The translations under genes and the position numbers were made by a program. Shown one piece after another: positions 34,550-44,217 of a stretch of DNA of 64,000 nucleotides. The stretch is from positions 62,001 to 126,000 of the forward strand of contig NZ_PVBT01000001.1 of the NCBI RefSeq assembly GCF_002980555.1. The letters run 5' to 3'. Origin of the DNA: Phyllobacterium myrsinacearum (GTDB taxonomy: Bacteria; Pseudomonadota; Alphaproteobacteria; Rhizobiales; Rhizobiaceae). The notes under the pieces were generated by a model, which saw only the letters and a program-made list of their open reading frames with translations, ran no database searches and was not told where the DNA came from. The number at the start of each line of letters is the position of its first letter. Position 1 is the stretch's first letter.

Positions 34550-36138
34550 TGCCCGCCGCCTCCGCCGCCCGAGGCAGCGGGTGCCGGTTTGCGCATGAGC
34601 ACGGCAAAGAGGGCGAGCGTGGCGAACAGCATCGTCAGGATATAGAAGACGTCCATGAACGACATCAGCGAGGCCTGCTGGTGCACCATGCCGGAAATCC
34701 GGCTGAGCGCGGCGCTTGAGCCGTCAATGCCGCGGGACTGGAAATTCTTGGCCATGCTGGCCATCAGATTCTCGGCTTCCGGATTGCCCCAGCGCACTTT
34801 TTCGGACAGCTGGGCATAATGCTTGACGCCGCGATCCGTCAAAATCGTGTTGATGACGGCAAGGCCCACGGCGCCGCCGAGGTTGCGCGTCAGGTTGAAA
34901 AGGCCCGAAGCGTTCTTGAGGCGGGACAGCGGCAGGGTGCCGAGCGCCAGATTGTTGATCGGCACCATGCACAGCATCAGCGAGCAGCCGCGCAGGATCT
35001 GCGGCAGCAGCAATTCGTAGAAATCCCAGTCGGCGGTGAGGCCAGTCATGGTCCAGGTGCCCGCGGCAAAACCGATGAAGCCGATCATCATCATCAGGCG
35101 CGGATCCATGCGGTTGGACAGGAAACCGGCGACGGGCGCGGTCATGAACATGGCCAGGCCGCTGACGAACAGGGCTTCGCCGATCATCAGCGCATCATAG
35201 CCCCGGATGCGGCCGAGATAGAGCGGATAGAGATAGGTCAGGCCGTAGAGGCCGACGCCCATGATGAAGGAGAATACCGAGCCGAAGGCGAAATTGAGGT
35301 TTTTGAAGGCGCGCAGATCGACGATCGGTTCCTCGGCGGTGAAGGCACGGTAGAAGAACAGCAGCGCACCGATGACGAGAACGATGGCGAAGAAGAAGAT
35401 GGTGCTGTCCTGCAGCCAGTCATTGCGCGGGCCCTCCTCGAGCACATATTCGAGCGAGCCGAGGAACGCGCCCATGCCGGCCAGGCCCCACCAGTCGAAC
35501 TTGCTGAACAGTGACTTGTCGCCCTTGTCGAAGTCGATGAGGTTCCATGCGGCAAAGGCAACGATAATGCCGGGAATGACGTTGACGAGGAACAGCCAGT
35601 GCCAGGAAAAGGCGTGGCTGAGATAGCCGCCGACAGTCGGTCCGATGGTCGGCGCCAGCGTTGCCACGAGGCCGATGATGGGCGAGACGATCGAGCGCTT
35701 GGAAGGCGGGAAGATGGTGAAGGCTGCCGCGAACACGCTGGGGATCATGCCGCCGCCGATGAAACCCTGGATGGCGCGGTAGACGATCATCTGGTCGATG
35801 TTGGAGGCGGTGGCGCACAGAATGCTGGCCGCGGTGAAACCCGCCGCGGAAATGGTGAACAGGACGCGCGTCGACAGGAGCCGGCCGAGGAAGCCGGACA
35901 GCGGGATCATGATGACTTCGGCGATGAGATAGGAGGTCTGGACCCAGGAAATCTCGTCGGAGCTTGCGCTCAGACCCGCCTGAATTTCGGCAAGCGACGC
36001 CGACACGATCTGGATGTCGAGAATGGCCATGAACATGCCGAAGACCATCGCCACGAAGGCGATGGCTTTCTTCGGATCGATATGGTCGGACGGCACGGCC
36101 GGTGCCGCTGGCTTTCCGCTGATGGTCGTGCTCGACAT
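34546..36138 (-). CDS. MFS drug efflux transporter, DHA2/EmrB type
   Basis: 530 residues, about 14 membrane segments. MAILDIQIVSASLAEIQAGLS at the start and GWRW-type region replaced by SHAFSWHWLFLVNVIPGI are typical of EmrB/QacA pumps. It exports hydrophobic toxic compounds by proton antiport, working with the membrane fusion protein encoded just upstream. It lies 26 bp after that gene on the same strand. Confidence 0.9.
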   Translation of the reverse strand: MSSTTISGKPAAPAVPSDHIDPKKAIAFVAMVFGMFMAILDIQIVSASLAEIQAGLSASSDEISWVQTSYLIAEVIMIPLSGFLGRLLSTRVLFTISAAGFTAASILCATASNIDQMIVYRAIQGFIGGGMIPSVFAAAFTIFPPSKRSIVSPIIGLVATLAPTIGPTVGGYLSHAFSWHWLFLVNVIPGIIVAFAAWNLIDFDKGDKSLFSKFDWWGLAGMGAFLGSLEYVLEEGPRNDWLQDSTIFFFAIVLVIGALLFFYRAFTAEEPIVDLRAFKNLNFAFGSVFSFIMGVGLYGLTYLYPLYLGRIRGYDALMIGEALFVSGLAMFMTAPVAGFLSNRMDPRLMMMIGFIGFAAGTWTMTGLTADWDFYELLLPQILRGCSLMLCMVPINNLALGTLPLSRLKNASGLFNLTRNLGGAVGLAVINTILTDRGVKHYAQLSEKVRWGNPEAENLMASMAKNFQSRGIDGSSAALSRISGMVHQQASLMSFMDVFYILTMLFATLALFAVLMRKPAPAASGGGGGGH

Positions 36139-36164
36139 GATCCGGGTTCCGCTGCTGGGGACGC

Positions 36165-37343
36165 TTACTTGGCCGGTGCCGTGCGGGTATCGACGTCAAC
36201 GATGACGCTCAGGCCCGCCTGAAGCCTGCCGGATGCCAGAATGTCAGCGGGCAGGGCGATGCGAACCGGCACGCGCTGGACAACCTTGGTGAAGTTGCCC
36301 GTGGCATTTTCGGCCGGGAGCAGCGAGAAGACGGCGCCCGATGCCGGAGCAATCGAGGCGACGGTGCCTTCAAACGTGTCACCGGAGAGCGCATCGACCC
36401 GTACCCGCACCTTTTCGCCCGGCACGATGTCACGCAGCTGCGTTTCCTTGTAGTTCGCGTCGATATAGAGCGCATTGACGGGAACAAGCGCGGCAAGCCG
36501 CTGGCCTGGAGTGACGAGATCGCCCTTCTTGGCCGAGAGATTGCCGACGACGCCATCGAGAGGCGCGCGGATGACGGTGAAGGAGAGGTCGCGGGCGGCC
36601 TTGTCCTTGCTCAGCTGCAGCGAGGCGATGGAACCCTCGGCTTCCTTGTACTGGGCTTCGAGCACACCGACATTGGCAACCGCCGCAGCGATCTGGGCGT
36701 CGGCGGAAACGAGGTTCGCCTTGGCCTGGTCAAGCGCGGCGGTGGCGTCGTCGAGCTGGGACTGGGAGGCAAAACGCGTCGCATGCAGCTGGCCGGCGCG
36801 GGTTGCGGCGGCTTCCGCATTGGTCAGAACCGCCTGTGCGGCGACCTTGCCGGCTTCGACCTGCTTGACGGATGCCTTGGCAGCTTCCGTCTGGGCCTGG
36901 ATGCGCAGAAGCGTCAGGCGCTGTGTCGCGATCTGCGCCTCGGCCTGTTCTTCCGCGATGGTATAGTCGCCATTGTCGAGTGTGATCAGCGGATCGCCCG
37001 CCTTGACGCGCTGGTTGGCAACGACGTTGATCGTATCGATATAGCCGGTGATCTTCGGCGCAATGGCCGTGATGTCGCCCTGGATGTAGGCGTCGTCGGT
37101 CGAGACCATGAAGCGGCCCGTTGTCCACCATTCATGGCCATACCAGGCACCGGCGCCGACGGCAGCGACAATGATGACGGGCAATATGAAGCGCTTCACC
37201 GAGCGTTTTGGCGGTGCCGGGGTCGTGGCGGCCACCTCATGCTGCGGGGCTTCACTTTTCGCCGGTGCTTCCACCTTGGAAGCAGGGGCAGGTGCAGGGA
37301 ACTGACGAATCTCAGCCTCGTTGGTGGATTTCGGCGCGGACAT
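36165..37343 (-). CDS. Membrane fusion protein, EmrA/HlyD type
   Basis: 392 residues. A Pro/Ala-rich cytoplasmic N terminus precedes one membrane helix (about residues 50-72). The periplasmic part has the lipoyl-like half GDITAIAPKITGYIDTI, a long alpha-hairpin (about 125-240) and the barrel region. It couples the EmrB-type pump to an outer-membrane channel. First gene of the pump operon, facing the TetR gene across two operators. Confidence 0.9.
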   Translation of the reverse strand: MSAPKSTNEAEIRQFPAPAPASKVEAPAKSEAPQHEVAATTPAPPKRSVKRFILPVIIVAAVGAGAWYGHEWWTTGRFMVSTDDAYIQGDITAIAPKITGYIDTINVVANQRVKAGDPLITLDNGDYTIAEEQAEAQIATQRLTLLRIQAQTEAAKASVKQVEAGKVAAQAVLTNAEAAATRAGQLHATRFASQSQLDDATAALDQAKANLVSADAQIAAAVANVGVLEAQYKEAEGSIASLQLSKDKAARDLSFTVIRAPLDGVVGNLSAKKGDLVTPGQRLAALVPVNALYIDANYKETQLRDIVPGEKVRVRVDALSGDTFEGTVASIAPASGAVFSLLPAENATGNFTKVVQRVPVRIALPADILASGRLQAGLSVIVDVDTRTAPAK

Positions 37344-37381
37344 AGAGGGCTCTTTCTACAGATGTTCAATCTGAAAACTGA

Positions 37382-37456
37382 TTGAACCAATCGGTTCGAT
37401 CGTTGACATAGCGCAAATGAGAGCGCATATCAAGGGGATCGAACCGCTTGGTTCGA
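37382..37456. promoter_or_regulatory. Two palindromic operators between efflux operon and TetR gene
   Basis: Site 1: GAACC (37384-37388) and GGTTC (37393-37397), 4-base spacer. Site 2: TCGAACC (37439-37445) and GGTTCGA (37450-37456), 4-base spacer, a perfect 18-bp palindrome. Centres are 57 bp apart. The placement is right for the TetR repressor to control both divergent units. Confidence 0.75.
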
Positions 37457-37488
37457 AAAAGAATCAAAAATGAGGAAACTTGACTAAT

Positions 37489-38163
37489 ATGTCGTCTACC
37501 AAGGCATCCGTTGTGGACCCAGGCATGACCGCTTCCGAACGCCCCGGCCGTCTGGCCGCAGGGCAGGACCCCGTCAAACGGCAGCAGATACTGGATGGGG
37601 CCAATCGCGTCTTCTCGCAGATGGGCTTCGATGCGGCCAGCATGAATGACATCACCCGCGAGGCGGGCGTGTCCAAGGGCACGATCTATGTCTATTTCAA
37701 CAACAAGGAAGAGCTGTTCATCGACCTGTGCCAGCAATACAAGGCGGCGCTGTTCGACGGCATCTACCAGGCACTGGAGAGCAATAACAGCGACCTGCGC
37801 GAAGCCTTGATCCAGTTCGGCATCTCACTGTCGACGCTGATTACATCGAATGCCGGTATCCGGGCGCAGCGCGTCATCATCGGCGTGGCGGAGCGCATGC
37901 CCTCCATGAGTTCCAGCTTTTACGAAAAGGGGCCGAAAAAGGGTCTTGCCCTGATGCGCGCGCTTTTGGACAAACATGTCGCTGCCGGATCTCTCGCGAT
38001 CGAGGATACGGAGTTGGCAGCCTATCAGCTTTCAGACCTTTTCCATTCGGGCCTGCTGCGCCGCCGCCTGTTCGGCCAGATGGAGCTGGAACCGGAGCCG
38101 GAGCAGATCCGCAAGACCGTGACGGCGGGCGTCGACCTGTTTCTCAAGGCCTACAAGGCCTGA
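37489..38163 (+). CDS. TetR-family repressor
   Basis: About 224 residues. The N-terminal helix-turn-helix (about residues 20-70) includes MNDITREAGVSKGTIYVYFNNKEELF. The C-terminal ligand domain resembles the TetR_C_7 (AefR-like) group. It diverges from the EmrAB-type operon and most likely represses it. ATG 37489 has a GAGGA site 12 bases upstream; a TTG at 37480 is an alternative. The stop abuts the convergent zur stop. Confidence 0.88.
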   Translation: MSSTKASVVDPGMTASERPGRLAAGQDPVKRQQILDGANRVFSQMGFDAASMNDITREAGVSKGTIYVYFNNKEELFIDLCQQYKAALFDGIYQALESNNSDLREALIQFGISLSTLITSNAGIRAQRVIIGVAERMPSMSSSFYEKGPKKGLALMRALLDKHVAAGSLAIEDTELAAYQLSDLFHSGLLRRRLFGQMELEPEPEQIRKTVTAGVDLFLKAYKA

Positions 38164-38568
38164 TCAGGCGGTGCCGCAAGCGGCGCAGACGCCGCGGATT
38201 TCGATTGTCGTCTTGGTCTGTTTGAACCCGTTCTGGGAGGTCCATTCCCGGACCCTCTGGGTGATGACATCGTCGGAAAATTCCGAGACCTGCCCGCATT
38301 TCTCGCAGATGGCGAAGGCGATCATGCCATGATTGTGGCTGTGATTGTGGGGATGCGCGCAGGCGACGAAGGCATTGATGCTTTCGAGACGGTGGACCAT
38401 GCCGTAGTCGAGCAGTTTTTCCAGGGCGCGGTAGACCTGCAGCGGTGCACGGAAACCGTCGCCGCGCAGCTGGTCGAGGATGGTGTAGGCGCTCAAGGGG
38501 CCTTCGGCGCGCGACAACGTATTGAACACCAGCGCCTGGTTCTTCGTCAGCTCATGGGCGGTTGTCAT
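38164..38568 (-). CDS. zur: Fur-family zinc uptake regulator Zur
   Basis: 134 residues. The winged-helix N terminus is followed by AHPHNHSHNHG and two CxxC pairs (Cys88/Cys91 in CEKC, Cys128/Cys131 in CAAC) that form the structural zinc site. Zn-bound Zur represses zinc uptake genes. It is divergent from aztA with a Zur-box-like palindrome in between. Confidence 0.92.
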   Translation of the reverse strand: MTTAHELTKNQALVFNTLSRAEGPLSAYTILDQLRGDGFRAPLQVYRALEKLLDYGMVHRLESINAFVACAHPHNHSHNHGMIAFAICEKCGQVSEFSDDVITQRVREWTSQNGFKQTKTTIEIRGVCAACGTA

Positions 38569-38731
38569 TGCCTTCGGGTCTCCTGAAAGTGCACTTCCAA
38601 GCAGCTATCGCGTGAAACAGCGGCAAACAAGTCTCTTTTCGCAAAATCTGCTCTCTTTAAGATAGGTGGCGGCGCCGTTGACTGCCAGTGGATAAATTAT
38701 TTGTCCCGTTCTCAAAATCGCCATTGTTGAC

Positions 38732-38747
38732 TAATGTAATAACATCA
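38732..38747. promoter_or_regulatory. Zur-box-like palindrome upstream of aztABC
   Basis: TAATGTAATAACATCA matches the reverse complement of the site before aztD (TAATGTTATTACATTA) at all but one position. It lies in the 255-bp region between zur and aztA and could control both. Confidence 0.72.
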
Positions 38748-38823
38748 CATATCGAGACGTCAAGAAAACACGTGATGGGTGTGAGCCGTTGAACTTCCCT
38801 TATCGCGTGCATACGGATGTATC

Positions 38824-39639
38824 ATGACCGACCAATGCCTGACCTTTCGTGACCTTACCCTTGGCTATCGCAGCCATCCGGCCGTTCATCACCTGAGCGG
38901 CGTGGTGGAACGCGGGTCGCTGACCGCCGTCGTGGGGGCGAACGGTTCGGGCAAGTCGACGCTCATGAAGGGTATCGTCGGTGTTCTCAAGCCGATGTCG
39001 GGTTCCGTCGTGGTCGAGAAGGACATCCGTGTCGCCTATCTGCCGCAGCAATCGGAGCTGGACCGCTCGTTTCCGGCACGGGTCATCGATCTCGTTTCGC
39101 TGGGGCTCTGGCCCAAGCGCGGCCTGCTCGGCCGCTTTACCGCTGGAGATCGCGAGCAGGTTTCAAGGGCATTGATGGGGGTCGGGCTGGGCGGCTTTGA
39201 AAAGCGCCCCATCGACAGTCTTTCCGGCGGGCAATTGCAGCGTGCCTTGTTTGCCCGGGTGCTGGTGCAGGATGCCGATTTGATCCTGCTCGATGAACCG
39301 TTCAATGCCATCGATGCCAAGACGGTTGGCGATCTCATTGCGCTGATCAAGCGCTGGCACGGCGAAAAGCGCACCATCATGGTCGTGGTCCACGATCTCG
39401 ACCTGGTGCGGGAGCATTTCCCCGAAACCCTGCTTCTGGCGCGCAAGCCCATTGCCTGGGGTGCCTCGCGGGAGACGCTTCGTCCGGAAAACCTGCTGCA
39501 TGCCCGCCAGTTCCATGAGGCCTGGGCCGAGAGTGCGCCCTGGTGCGAGGATGACGCGCAATCGTCTGCCGGCGGCGGTCACAATCATGATCATCCGCAC
39601 CATGCCCATCATGATGGCCACAGCCGGGCAGGGGCCTGA
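38824..39639 (+). CDS. aztA: Zinc ABC transporter ATP-binding protein
   Basis: 271 residues. Walker A GANGSGKST (about 38-46), signature LSGGQLQRALFAR, Walker B LILLDEPFNAID, and a His-rich C-terminal tail (HNHDHPHHAHHDGH). Energises zinc import with the permease encoded five bases downstream. The presence of aztD makes the aztA name preferable to znuC. Confidence 0.9.
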   Translation: MTDQCLTFRDLTLGYRSHPAVHHLSGVVERGSLTAVVGANGSGKSTLMKGIVGVLKPMSGSVVVEKDIRVAYLPQQSELDRSFPARVIDLVSLGLWPKRGLLGRFTAGDREQVSRALMGVGLGGFEKRPIDSLSGGQLQRALFARVLVQDADLILLDEPFNAIDAKTVGDLIALIKRWHGEKRTIMVVVHDLDLVREHFPETLLLARKPIAWGASRETLRPENLLHARQFHEAWAESAPWCEDDAQSSAGGGHNHDHPHHAHHDGHSRAGA

Positions 39640-39644
39640 TCCGG

Positions 39645-40511
39645 ATGTATGATTTCCTCATCGCACCCTTCGTCGACTACAGCTTCATGCAGCGCGCCCT
39701 GCTCGGTTCGCTGGCGCTGTCGCTCAGTTCCTGTCCCGTCGGCGTGTTCCTGATGCTGCGGCGGATGAGCCTGACCGGCGATGCCATGTCGCATGCCATC
39801 CTGCCGGGTGCTGCCGCCGGTTTCCTGCTCTACGGATTGCAGATCGTGCCGATGACCATTGGCGGGCTGATCGCCGGGGTGATCGTGGCGCTTGGCGCCG
39901 GGGCGGTGTCCCGCTTCACCATCCAGAAGGAGGATGCCTCGATGGCTGCCTTCTACCTGATATCCCTCGCGCTGGGGGTGATGATCGTTTCGCTGCGCGG
40001 CTCTAATGTCGACCTGATGCATGTGCTGTTCGGCACGGTCCTTGCCCTCAACAACGAAGCGCTGAGCCTGATCGGCCTGATCTGCGGCGTCAGCATCGTG
40101 ACCCTCGCCATTTTCTGGCGCGGCCTGGTGGCCGAGTGCCTTGATCCCCTGTTCCTGCGCTCGGTCAGCCGCATCGGCACGCCCGTGCATTTCATCTTCC
40201 TGGCGCTGGTGGTGCTCAATCTCGTCGGCGGCTTCCAGGCGCTCGGGACGCTGCTGTCGGTCGGCCTGATGATGCTGCCTGCCGCCGGCGCGCGCTTCTG
40301 GACGACCCGTGTCGGCCCGATGTGCGCCGTCGCCATTCTTATCGGGGTCATATCCTGCGTCGCGGGCCTGCTGATCTCCTATCATTTTGCCCTGCCGTCC
40401 GGCCCGGCGATCATCCTTTCCGCTGGCGCGATGTATATCGCCTCCATTCTTGCCGGCTCACGCGGCGTTCTCAGCAGCCGCATGCGTTCCCACCGCCACA
40501 GAACCGCCTAA
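39645..40511 (+). CDS. aztB: Zinc ABC transporter permease
   Basis: 288 residues, about eight membrane segments of the ABC-3 family. SLALSLSSCPVGVFLMLRRMSLTGDAMSHAILPG is the conserved start (only key parts listed: RRMSLTGDAMSHA). It forms the zinc channel. AGGGG-containing sequence precedes the ATG. Confidence 0.9.
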   Translation: MYDFLIAPFVDYSFMQRALLGSLALSLSSCPVGVFLMLRRMSLTGDAMSHAILPGAAAGFLLYGLQIVPMTIGGLIAGVIVALGAGAVSRFTIQKEDASMAAFYLISLALGVMIVSLRGSNVDLMHVLFGTVLALNNEALSLIGLICGVSIVTLAIFWRGLVAECLDPLFLRSVSRIGTPVHFIFLALVVLNLVGGFQALGTLLSVGLMMLPAAGARFWTTRVGPMCAVAILIGVISCVAGLLISYHFALPSGPAIILSAGAMYIASILAGSRGVLSSRMRSHRHRTA

Positions 40512-40533
40512 ACCCAGATAAAGGAGACTATCA

Positions 40534-41469
40534 ATGCACAAGGCTTTCACATTCGCCACGGCTTTAAACGTTATACTATTACTTGGTGCGGGTTCTTCCA
40601 CGGCCTTTGCTGCCGAGTTGAAGGTTGTTTCCAGCTTTTCCATTATCGAGGATTTTGCCAAGAATGTCGGCGGCGACAAGATTTCCCTGACCAACCTCGT
40701 CGGCCCGAACGGCGACAGCCATGTCTATGAGCCCAAGCCTTCCGATGCGGCGGCACTGGCAAAGGCCGATGTCGTTCTGGTCAATGGCCTGGGGTTTGAA
40801 GGCTTCCTGCCGCGGCTGGTCGAGGCCAGCGGCACCAAGGCGCCCATTGTCGAATTGACCAAGGGTGTCGAACCGCTCAAGGCGCAGGAAGAAGAGGAAG
40901 GGCATGCGGAGGCCGGCGGCGAACATCACCACCACGGTGCATTCGACCCGCATGCGTTCCAGTCGATTGCCAATGCCAAGATCTATGTGAAGAACATCGT
41001 CGATGCCTTCTGCAATGCCGACAAGGCGAATTGCGACACCTACAAGAAGAATGGTGCGGACTATACGAAGAAGCTGGATCAGACCGAGATCGACGTGAAG
41101 GCCGGTATTGCCGCCATTCCGGAGGCCAAGCGCCTGATCATCACCTCCCACGATGCATTCGGTTATTTCGAGCATGCCTATGGTCTGAAGTTCCTGGCAC
41201 CGGAAGGCCTGTCGACCGATGCGGAGCCGTCGGCGGCCGACGTGGTGGCGCTGATCAAGCAGGTCAAGGAAGACAAGGCCTCGGCGATCTTCGTCGAGAA
41301 CATCACCAATCCGCGCCTGATCGAACAGATCGCCAGCGAGACCAAGCTGAAAGTCGGCGGCACGCTGTTCTCCGATGCCCTGTCGGAACCGGGCGAAGGC
41401 GCCAGCACCTATATCGACATGATGCACCACAATATCAGTGCGTTCAAAAAGGCCATTCTCGGCAGCTGA
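40534..41469 (+). CDS. aztC: Zinc ABC transporter substrate-binding protein
   Basis: 311 residues, signal peptide ending near FAAEL. Cluster A-I fold: zinc ligands are expected from HVYEPKPSD, the HHHHGAFDPHAF segment, SHDAFGYFEHAYG and the C-terminal FSDALSEPG. An acidic and His-rich loop (about residues 118-135) may help capture zinc. The periplasmic partner of AztD. A terminator follows. Confidence 0.9.
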   Translation: MHKAFTFATALNVILLLGAGSSTAFAAELKVVSSFSIIEDFAKNVGGDKISLTNLVGPNGDSHVYEPKPSDAAALAKADVVLVNGLGFEGFLPRLVEASGTKAPIVELTKGVEPLKAQEEEEGHAEAGGEHHHHGAFDPHAFQSIANAKIYVKNIVDAFCNADKANCDTYKKNGADYTKKLDQTEIDVKAGIAAIPEAKRLIITSHDAFGYFEHAYGLKFLAPEGLSTDAEPSAADVVALIKQVKEDKASAIFVENITNPRLIEQIASETKLKVGGTLFSDALSEPGEGASTYIDMMHHNISAFKKAILGS

Positions 41470-41482
41470 TCGGCTGCGCCGG

Positions 41483-41510
41483 AAAAAGCGGGGGATGACT
41501 CCGCTTTTTT
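41483..41510 (+). terminator. Terminator between aztC and aztD
   Basis: AAAAAGCGG (41483-41491) pairs with CCGCTTTTT (41501-41509), followed by another T. It ends the aztABC message, so aztD has its own promoter and Zur site. Confidence 0.88.
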
Positions 41511-41524
41511 CATTGGCACAAATG

Positions 41525-41540
41525 TAATGTTATTACATTA
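41525..41540. promoter_or_regulatory. Zur-box-like palindrome upstream of aztD
   Basis: TAATGTTATTACATTA, with an overlapping larger palindrome AATGTAAT-GTT-ATTACATT (41521-41539). It lies 37 bp before the aztD start. Near-identical to the site at 38732. Confidence 0.8.
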
Positions 41541-41577
41541 TACCAGCAGGACTCCCACGACACATAAAGGAACAAGC

Positions 41578-42783
41578 ATGTCACGACATCTGAAGAAAGC
41601 ACTGCCCCTCGCCATGGCCTTCGGCTTTGCCGCCTTGCCCGCACTGGCCAATGAGCAGACCGCCTGGCGCATTTTCGTCTCGGATCATGCGGAGCCGACC
41701 ATCCGCGTGCTCGATCCGCGGACCGGTGGGATCATCGATACGTTCACGGTGAAGGCACCGGCCGGCCTGTCGCTGTCCGACAGCGGAAAAACGATTTTTG
41801 CCGTGCAGCGCGACGGCGGCGAGGTTGCGGTCCTGTCGACCGGAATTGCCGTGGAGGACCATGGCGCCCATGGCGATCTCAAGGTCGAGGCGCCAAAACT
41901 GCTTGATCTGAAGCTGGAAGGCCAGCGGCCTTCGCACTTCGTCGATCACAATGGCAACATTGCCCAGTTCTTCGACGGCGATGGGGTGGTCAAGATCGTC
42001 AGGGAAAAGGATGTGCTGGCCGGAAAAGCCGATGCGCGCAGCATCAAGCTGGCCTCGCCGCATCACGGCGTTGCCATCTCCTATGGCGGCACGGTTCTGG
42101 TGACGGAACCGCATCCGGAAAAGCCGGTGGATGAACTGCCCGTCGGCATCAAGGTTCTCGGCGGGGATGGGTTCCCGGTCGGTTCGCTGCATGCATGCCC
42201 CGATCTGCATGGGGAAGCATCGTCAGGCAATATTCTGGCCATCGCCTGCAAGACCGGGCTGCTCCTGGTCAAATCCGGCGCGGATGCGCCCGAGATCAGC
42301 CATCTCGCCTATGCGGCATCGCTGCCTGATGGCAAGATCACCACGCTCCTCGGCGGCAAGGGTCTGCAATATTTCCTCGGCAATTACGGTCCGCAGGCGG
42401 TGGTGCTGGTGGAGCCGGGCGATACCGAACCGTTCCGCCGGGTCGAACTGCCGGCCCGCCGCGTGCATTTTGCCGTGGATTCAGCCCGGCCGCAATTTGC
42501 CTACATCTTCACCGAGGACGGCCAGCTGCACCAGCTGAATGTCATTACCGCCACAATCGAAAAATCGCTCAAGCTGACCGAACCCTACAGCATGGACGGC
42601 CACTGGAGCCTGCCGCGGCCGCGCATTGCCGTTGCCGGCGACGAGATCATCGTCAGCGATCCCCTGAAAAGCCGCCTGCACGTGATCAAGGCGGCCGCCT
42701 TCGCGAAAGACCGCGAGATCGCGCTCGACGGCAAGCCTTTCAATGTCGTGGCCGCCGGCGGCTCCGGCGAGGTTCACGATTGA
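41578..42783 (+). CDS. aztD: Periplasmic zinc metallochaperone AztD
   Basis: About 401 residues with a signal peptide ([20 protein letters not shown]..., cleavage near LANEQ). The rest is a beta-propeller-like repeat protein. Conserved His and Cys positions occur in [33 protein letters not shown] and [10 protein letters not shown], which fit the AztD metal sites. AztD passes zinc to AztC in the periplasm. It has its own Zur box. The stop is 56 bp before the COG0523 GTPase. Confidence 0.85.
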   Translation: MSRHLKKALPLAMAFGFAALPALANEQTAWRIFVSDHAEPTIRVLDPRTGGIIDTFTVKAPAGLSLSDSGKTIFAVQRDGGEVAVLSTGIAVEDHGAHGDLKVEAPKLLDLKLEGQRPSHFVDHNGNIAQFFDGDGVVKIVREKDVLAGKADARSIKLASPHHGVAISYGGTVLVTEPHPEKPVDELPVGIKVLGGDGFPVGSLHACPDLHGEASSGNILAIACKTGLLLVKSGADAPEISHLAYAASLPDGKITTLLGGKGLQYFLGNYGPQAVVLVEPGDTEPFRRVELPARRVHFAVDSARPQFAYIFTEDGQLHQLNVITATIEKSLKLTEPYSMDGHWSLPRPRIAVAGDEIIVSDPLKSRLHVIKAAAFAKDREIALDGKPFNVVAAGGSGEVHD

Positions 42784-42839
42784 TGTTATCCGGCCTGCAG
42801 CGATCCCCCGCGGCAGGCCATTTCTTGAGGGCAATAGCC

Positions 42840-44060
42840 ATGCACAACACAGCCATACCCAGCCGCCTTCCGGTCACGGTTCTCTCGGGGTTCCTCGGAG
42901 CCGGCAAGACGACCCTGCTCAATCATATTCTCAACAACCGCGAGGGGCGGCGCGTTGCCGTCATCGTCAACGATATGAGCGAGGTGAATATCGATGCCGC
43001 GCTTGTACGTGACGGCGGCGCCAACCTGTCGCGCACGGATGAGCAATTGGTCGAAATGACCAATGGCTGCATCTGCTGCACCCTGCGCGATGATCTGCTG
43101 CAGGAGGTGGAAGCCTTGGCCAGACAGGATCGCTTCGACTACCTCCTGATCGAATCGACCGGCATTTCCGAACCCTTGCCCGTGGCGTCGACCTTCGATT
43201 TCCGCGACGAGAACGGCCGCAGCCTCTCCGATGTGGCAAAACTCGACACCATGGTGACCGTGGTCGATGCGGCCAATCTCCTGAAGGACTACGCCTCGGC
43301 GGATTTCCTGAAGGACCGGGGTGAATCGCTCGGCGATGCGGACAACCGGACGCTGGTGGACCTGCTGGTCGACCAGATCGAATTCGCCGATGTCATCATC
43401 CTCAACAAGATTTCCGACTCGTCCCTGTATGACCGCGATCTGGCGCGCAAAATCATCCGGGCACTCAACCCCGATGCCAAGCTGATCGAGACGGATTTCG
43501 CCGACGTGCCGCTGGGCGAGGTGCTCAATACCGGCCTGTTCGACTTTGACAGGGCGCAGGAGCACCCGCTCTGGTTCAAGGAACTGAACGGCTTTGCCGA
43601 TCATGTGCCGGAGACCGAGGAATATGGCGTCCGCTCCTTCGTCTATCGCGAGAGGCGCCCGTTCGATCCGCAGAAATTCCAGGCCTTTCTCGACAAGAAC
43701 TGGCCCGGCGTCATCCGATCGAAGGGATTCTTCTGGCTGGCGACGCGGCCGGATTACGTCGGCGAACTGAGCCAGGCGGGTGCGCTGGTGCGTGCGGAAA
43801 AACGCGGCCTGTGGTGGTCGTCGATCCCGCGCAACCGCTGGCCGGAGCATCCGAAATGGCTGAAATCCATGAAACCCTACCTGCACAAGGTCTGGGGCGA
43901 CCGGCGGCAGGAGATTGTCTTCATCGGAGTCGATCCGATGAACGAAGTGCATCTGCGGGCGCAACTGGACGCGTGCCTGGTGGATGCGGAGGCGTTCACG
44001 CCGGGTAAATGGGAGGACCTGTTCGACCCATTTCCCAGCTGGGCGCGGCAGGCCGCCTGA
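42840..44060 (+). CDS. COG0523/CobW-family GTPase, zinc-responsive type
   Basis: About 406 residues. Walker [11 protein letters not shown] (about 16-25), NDMSEVNID, the metal motif [10 protein letters not shown] with Cys77-Cys80 region, and a C-terminal CobW_C domain. Members near zinc genes are zinc metallochaperones active under zinc starvation. It follows aztD on the same strand, within the same Zur-controlled unit by inference. Confidence 0.9.
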   Translation: MHNTAIPSRLPVTVLSGFLGAGKTTLLNHILNNREGRRVAVIVNDMSEVNIDAALVRDGGANLSRTDEQLVEMTNGCICCTLRDDLLQEVEALARQDRFDYLLIESTGISEPLPVASTFDFRDENGRSLSDVAKLDTMVTVVDAANLLKDYASADFLKDRGESLGDADNRTLVDLLVDQIEFADVIILNKISDSSLYDRDLARKIIRALNPDAKLIETDFADVPLGEVLNTGLFDFDRAQEHPLWFKELNGFADHVPETEEYGVRSFVYRERRPFDPQKFQAFLDKNWPGVIRSKGFFWLATRPDYVGELSQAGALVRAEKRGLWWSSIPRNRWPEHPKWLKSMKPYLHKVWGDRRQEIVFIGVDPMNEVHLRAQLDACLVDAEAFTPGKWEDLFDPFPSWARQAA

Positions 44061-44171
44061 TTTTGGCCGGATTGATCGGGTTATCGCTTGCGCGTCGCAC
44101 GATAAACACGACGATCACACCGTTGGGACCATTGGCCAAATCCATCGCGTCGTGTTGACGGGCGATGCCTC

Positions 44172-44209
44172 ATTCCCGTCCCGGGGTCAGCCGGGGCGGG
44201 AATATTTTT
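44172..44209 (+). terminator. Terminator of the aztD-GTPase unit
   Basis: A 13-bp stem: ATTCCCGTCCCGG (44172-44184) with CCGGGGCGGGAAT (44191-44203), one T-G pair, followed by ATTTTT. Confidence 0.9.
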
Positions 44210-44217
44210 GGGCAGGA

